Below, piece by piece: positions 63,893-64,000 of a DNA stretch of 64,000 nucleotides. Location of the stretch: positions 2,108,001 to 2,172,000 of the forward strand of contig NZ_CP025624.1 of the NCBI RefSeq assembly GCF_002874965.1, in the 5' to 3' direction. The first letter of the stretch is position 1; each line of letters begins with the position of its first letter. The translations under genes and the position numbers were made by a program. The stretch is from Pseudomonas sp. NC02 (GTDB lineage Bacteria > Pseudomonadota > Gammaproteobacteria > Pseudomonadales > Pseudomonadaceae). The notes under the pieces were generated by a model, which searched no databases, was not told the origin of the DNA, and saw only the letters and a program-made list of their open reading frames with translations.

Positions 63893-63893
63893 C

Positions 63894-64000
63894 ATGTCTG
63901 CTTCCGTTTCCAATCCGGGTTCGCCCCGCCGTAAATCCCGTGGTCTGCTCTGGCTGGTGCTCGGGCTGGTGGTCCTGGTTGCCGTGGTGGTATTCGGCAT
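63894..64000 (+). CDS. RND periplasmic adaptor (HlyD/MexA-like), 5' part
   Basis: The frame starts at ATG 63894, 1 bp after the permease stop, and is open to the window end. The first 35 residues show a polar start (MSASVSNPGSPRRKSRG) and a membrane helix (LLWLVLGLVVLVAVVVF), as expected for the membrane-anchored start of an RND adaptor. The remainder lies outside the window, so the family is inferred from context. Confidence 0.75.
   Translation, partial: MSASVSNPGSPRRKSRGLLWLVLGLVVLVAVVVFG

Overview
The window is about 64 kb of GC-rich chromosomal DNA. Gene content, paired REP repeats with a GCGAGCAAGCCCGCTCCCAC-type core, an M42-peptidase/synthetase/amidotransferase set for the osmolyte NAGGN, a DUF3509 gene and a chromosomally encoded CsrA paralogue all point to the Pseudomonas fluorescens group. 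Most of it is ordinary core and shell genome. There is no prophage, plasmid backbone, integrase or CRISPR array.

Layout. 0-2 kb: end of an AtuA-type gene pair, then an IS110-family element inserted inside the second half of a REP pair. 2-8 kb (mostly minus strand): glutaredoxin-like protein, folE, smrA, a membrane protein, an isochorismatase-fold protein, prmB (plus), a coiled-coil membrane protein and an alpha/beta hydrolase. 8-20 kb (mostly plus): aroC, an MFS transporter, an acireductone dioxygenase-like protein with altered metal ligands, a small LuxR-type regulator, DUF3509, an acyl-CoA synthetase, an ankyrin protein, an LTA-synthase-like sulfatase, an SDR and a csrA paralogue. 20-25 kb: YheU and the three-gene NAGGN operon. 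25-35 kb: mnmC, polyphosphate:AMP phosphotransferase, a thiolase, an EamA transporter, fumC, DUF2059, BolA, trhO. 35-42 kb: DsbA-like protein, ABC exporter, a PAS-GGDEF-EAL protein, a TenA/PqqC-like protein and a diguanylate cyclase. 42-49 kb: a catabolic island in which an IclR regulator lies between an acyl-CoA dehydrogenase plus MFS importer and a divergent enoyl-CoA hydratase / hydroxyacyl-CoA dehydrogenase / CoA-transferase operon. 49-54 kb: glycerophosphodiesterase, tRNA-Asn, prolyl oligopeptidase, Mug glycosylase. 54-60 kb: a TetR-controlled EmrAB/NodT-type tripartite pump plus an aldo/keto reductase. 59.5-60 kb: a 480-bp nested palindrome. 60-64 kb: MarR and an RND pump, cut by the window end.

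The most interesting system is the IS110-family element (719-1895). Its 204-bp left non-coding end folds by eye into two consecutive internal-loop hairpins. The first carries 7-nt segments matching the left and right halves of the REP site the element occupies. The second carries 5-nt matches to the element's own two ends. The insertion is at a CT dinucleotide, and joining right end to left end would create a promoter (TTGCCC-18 bp-TATGCT) just upstream of the first loop. This is the architecture of a bridge RNA, here programmed for REP sequences. Ten other intact copies of the predicted 14-bp target lie in the same window.

All function calls rest on reading the sequence and knowledge of protein families. 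No database search or folding program was run.
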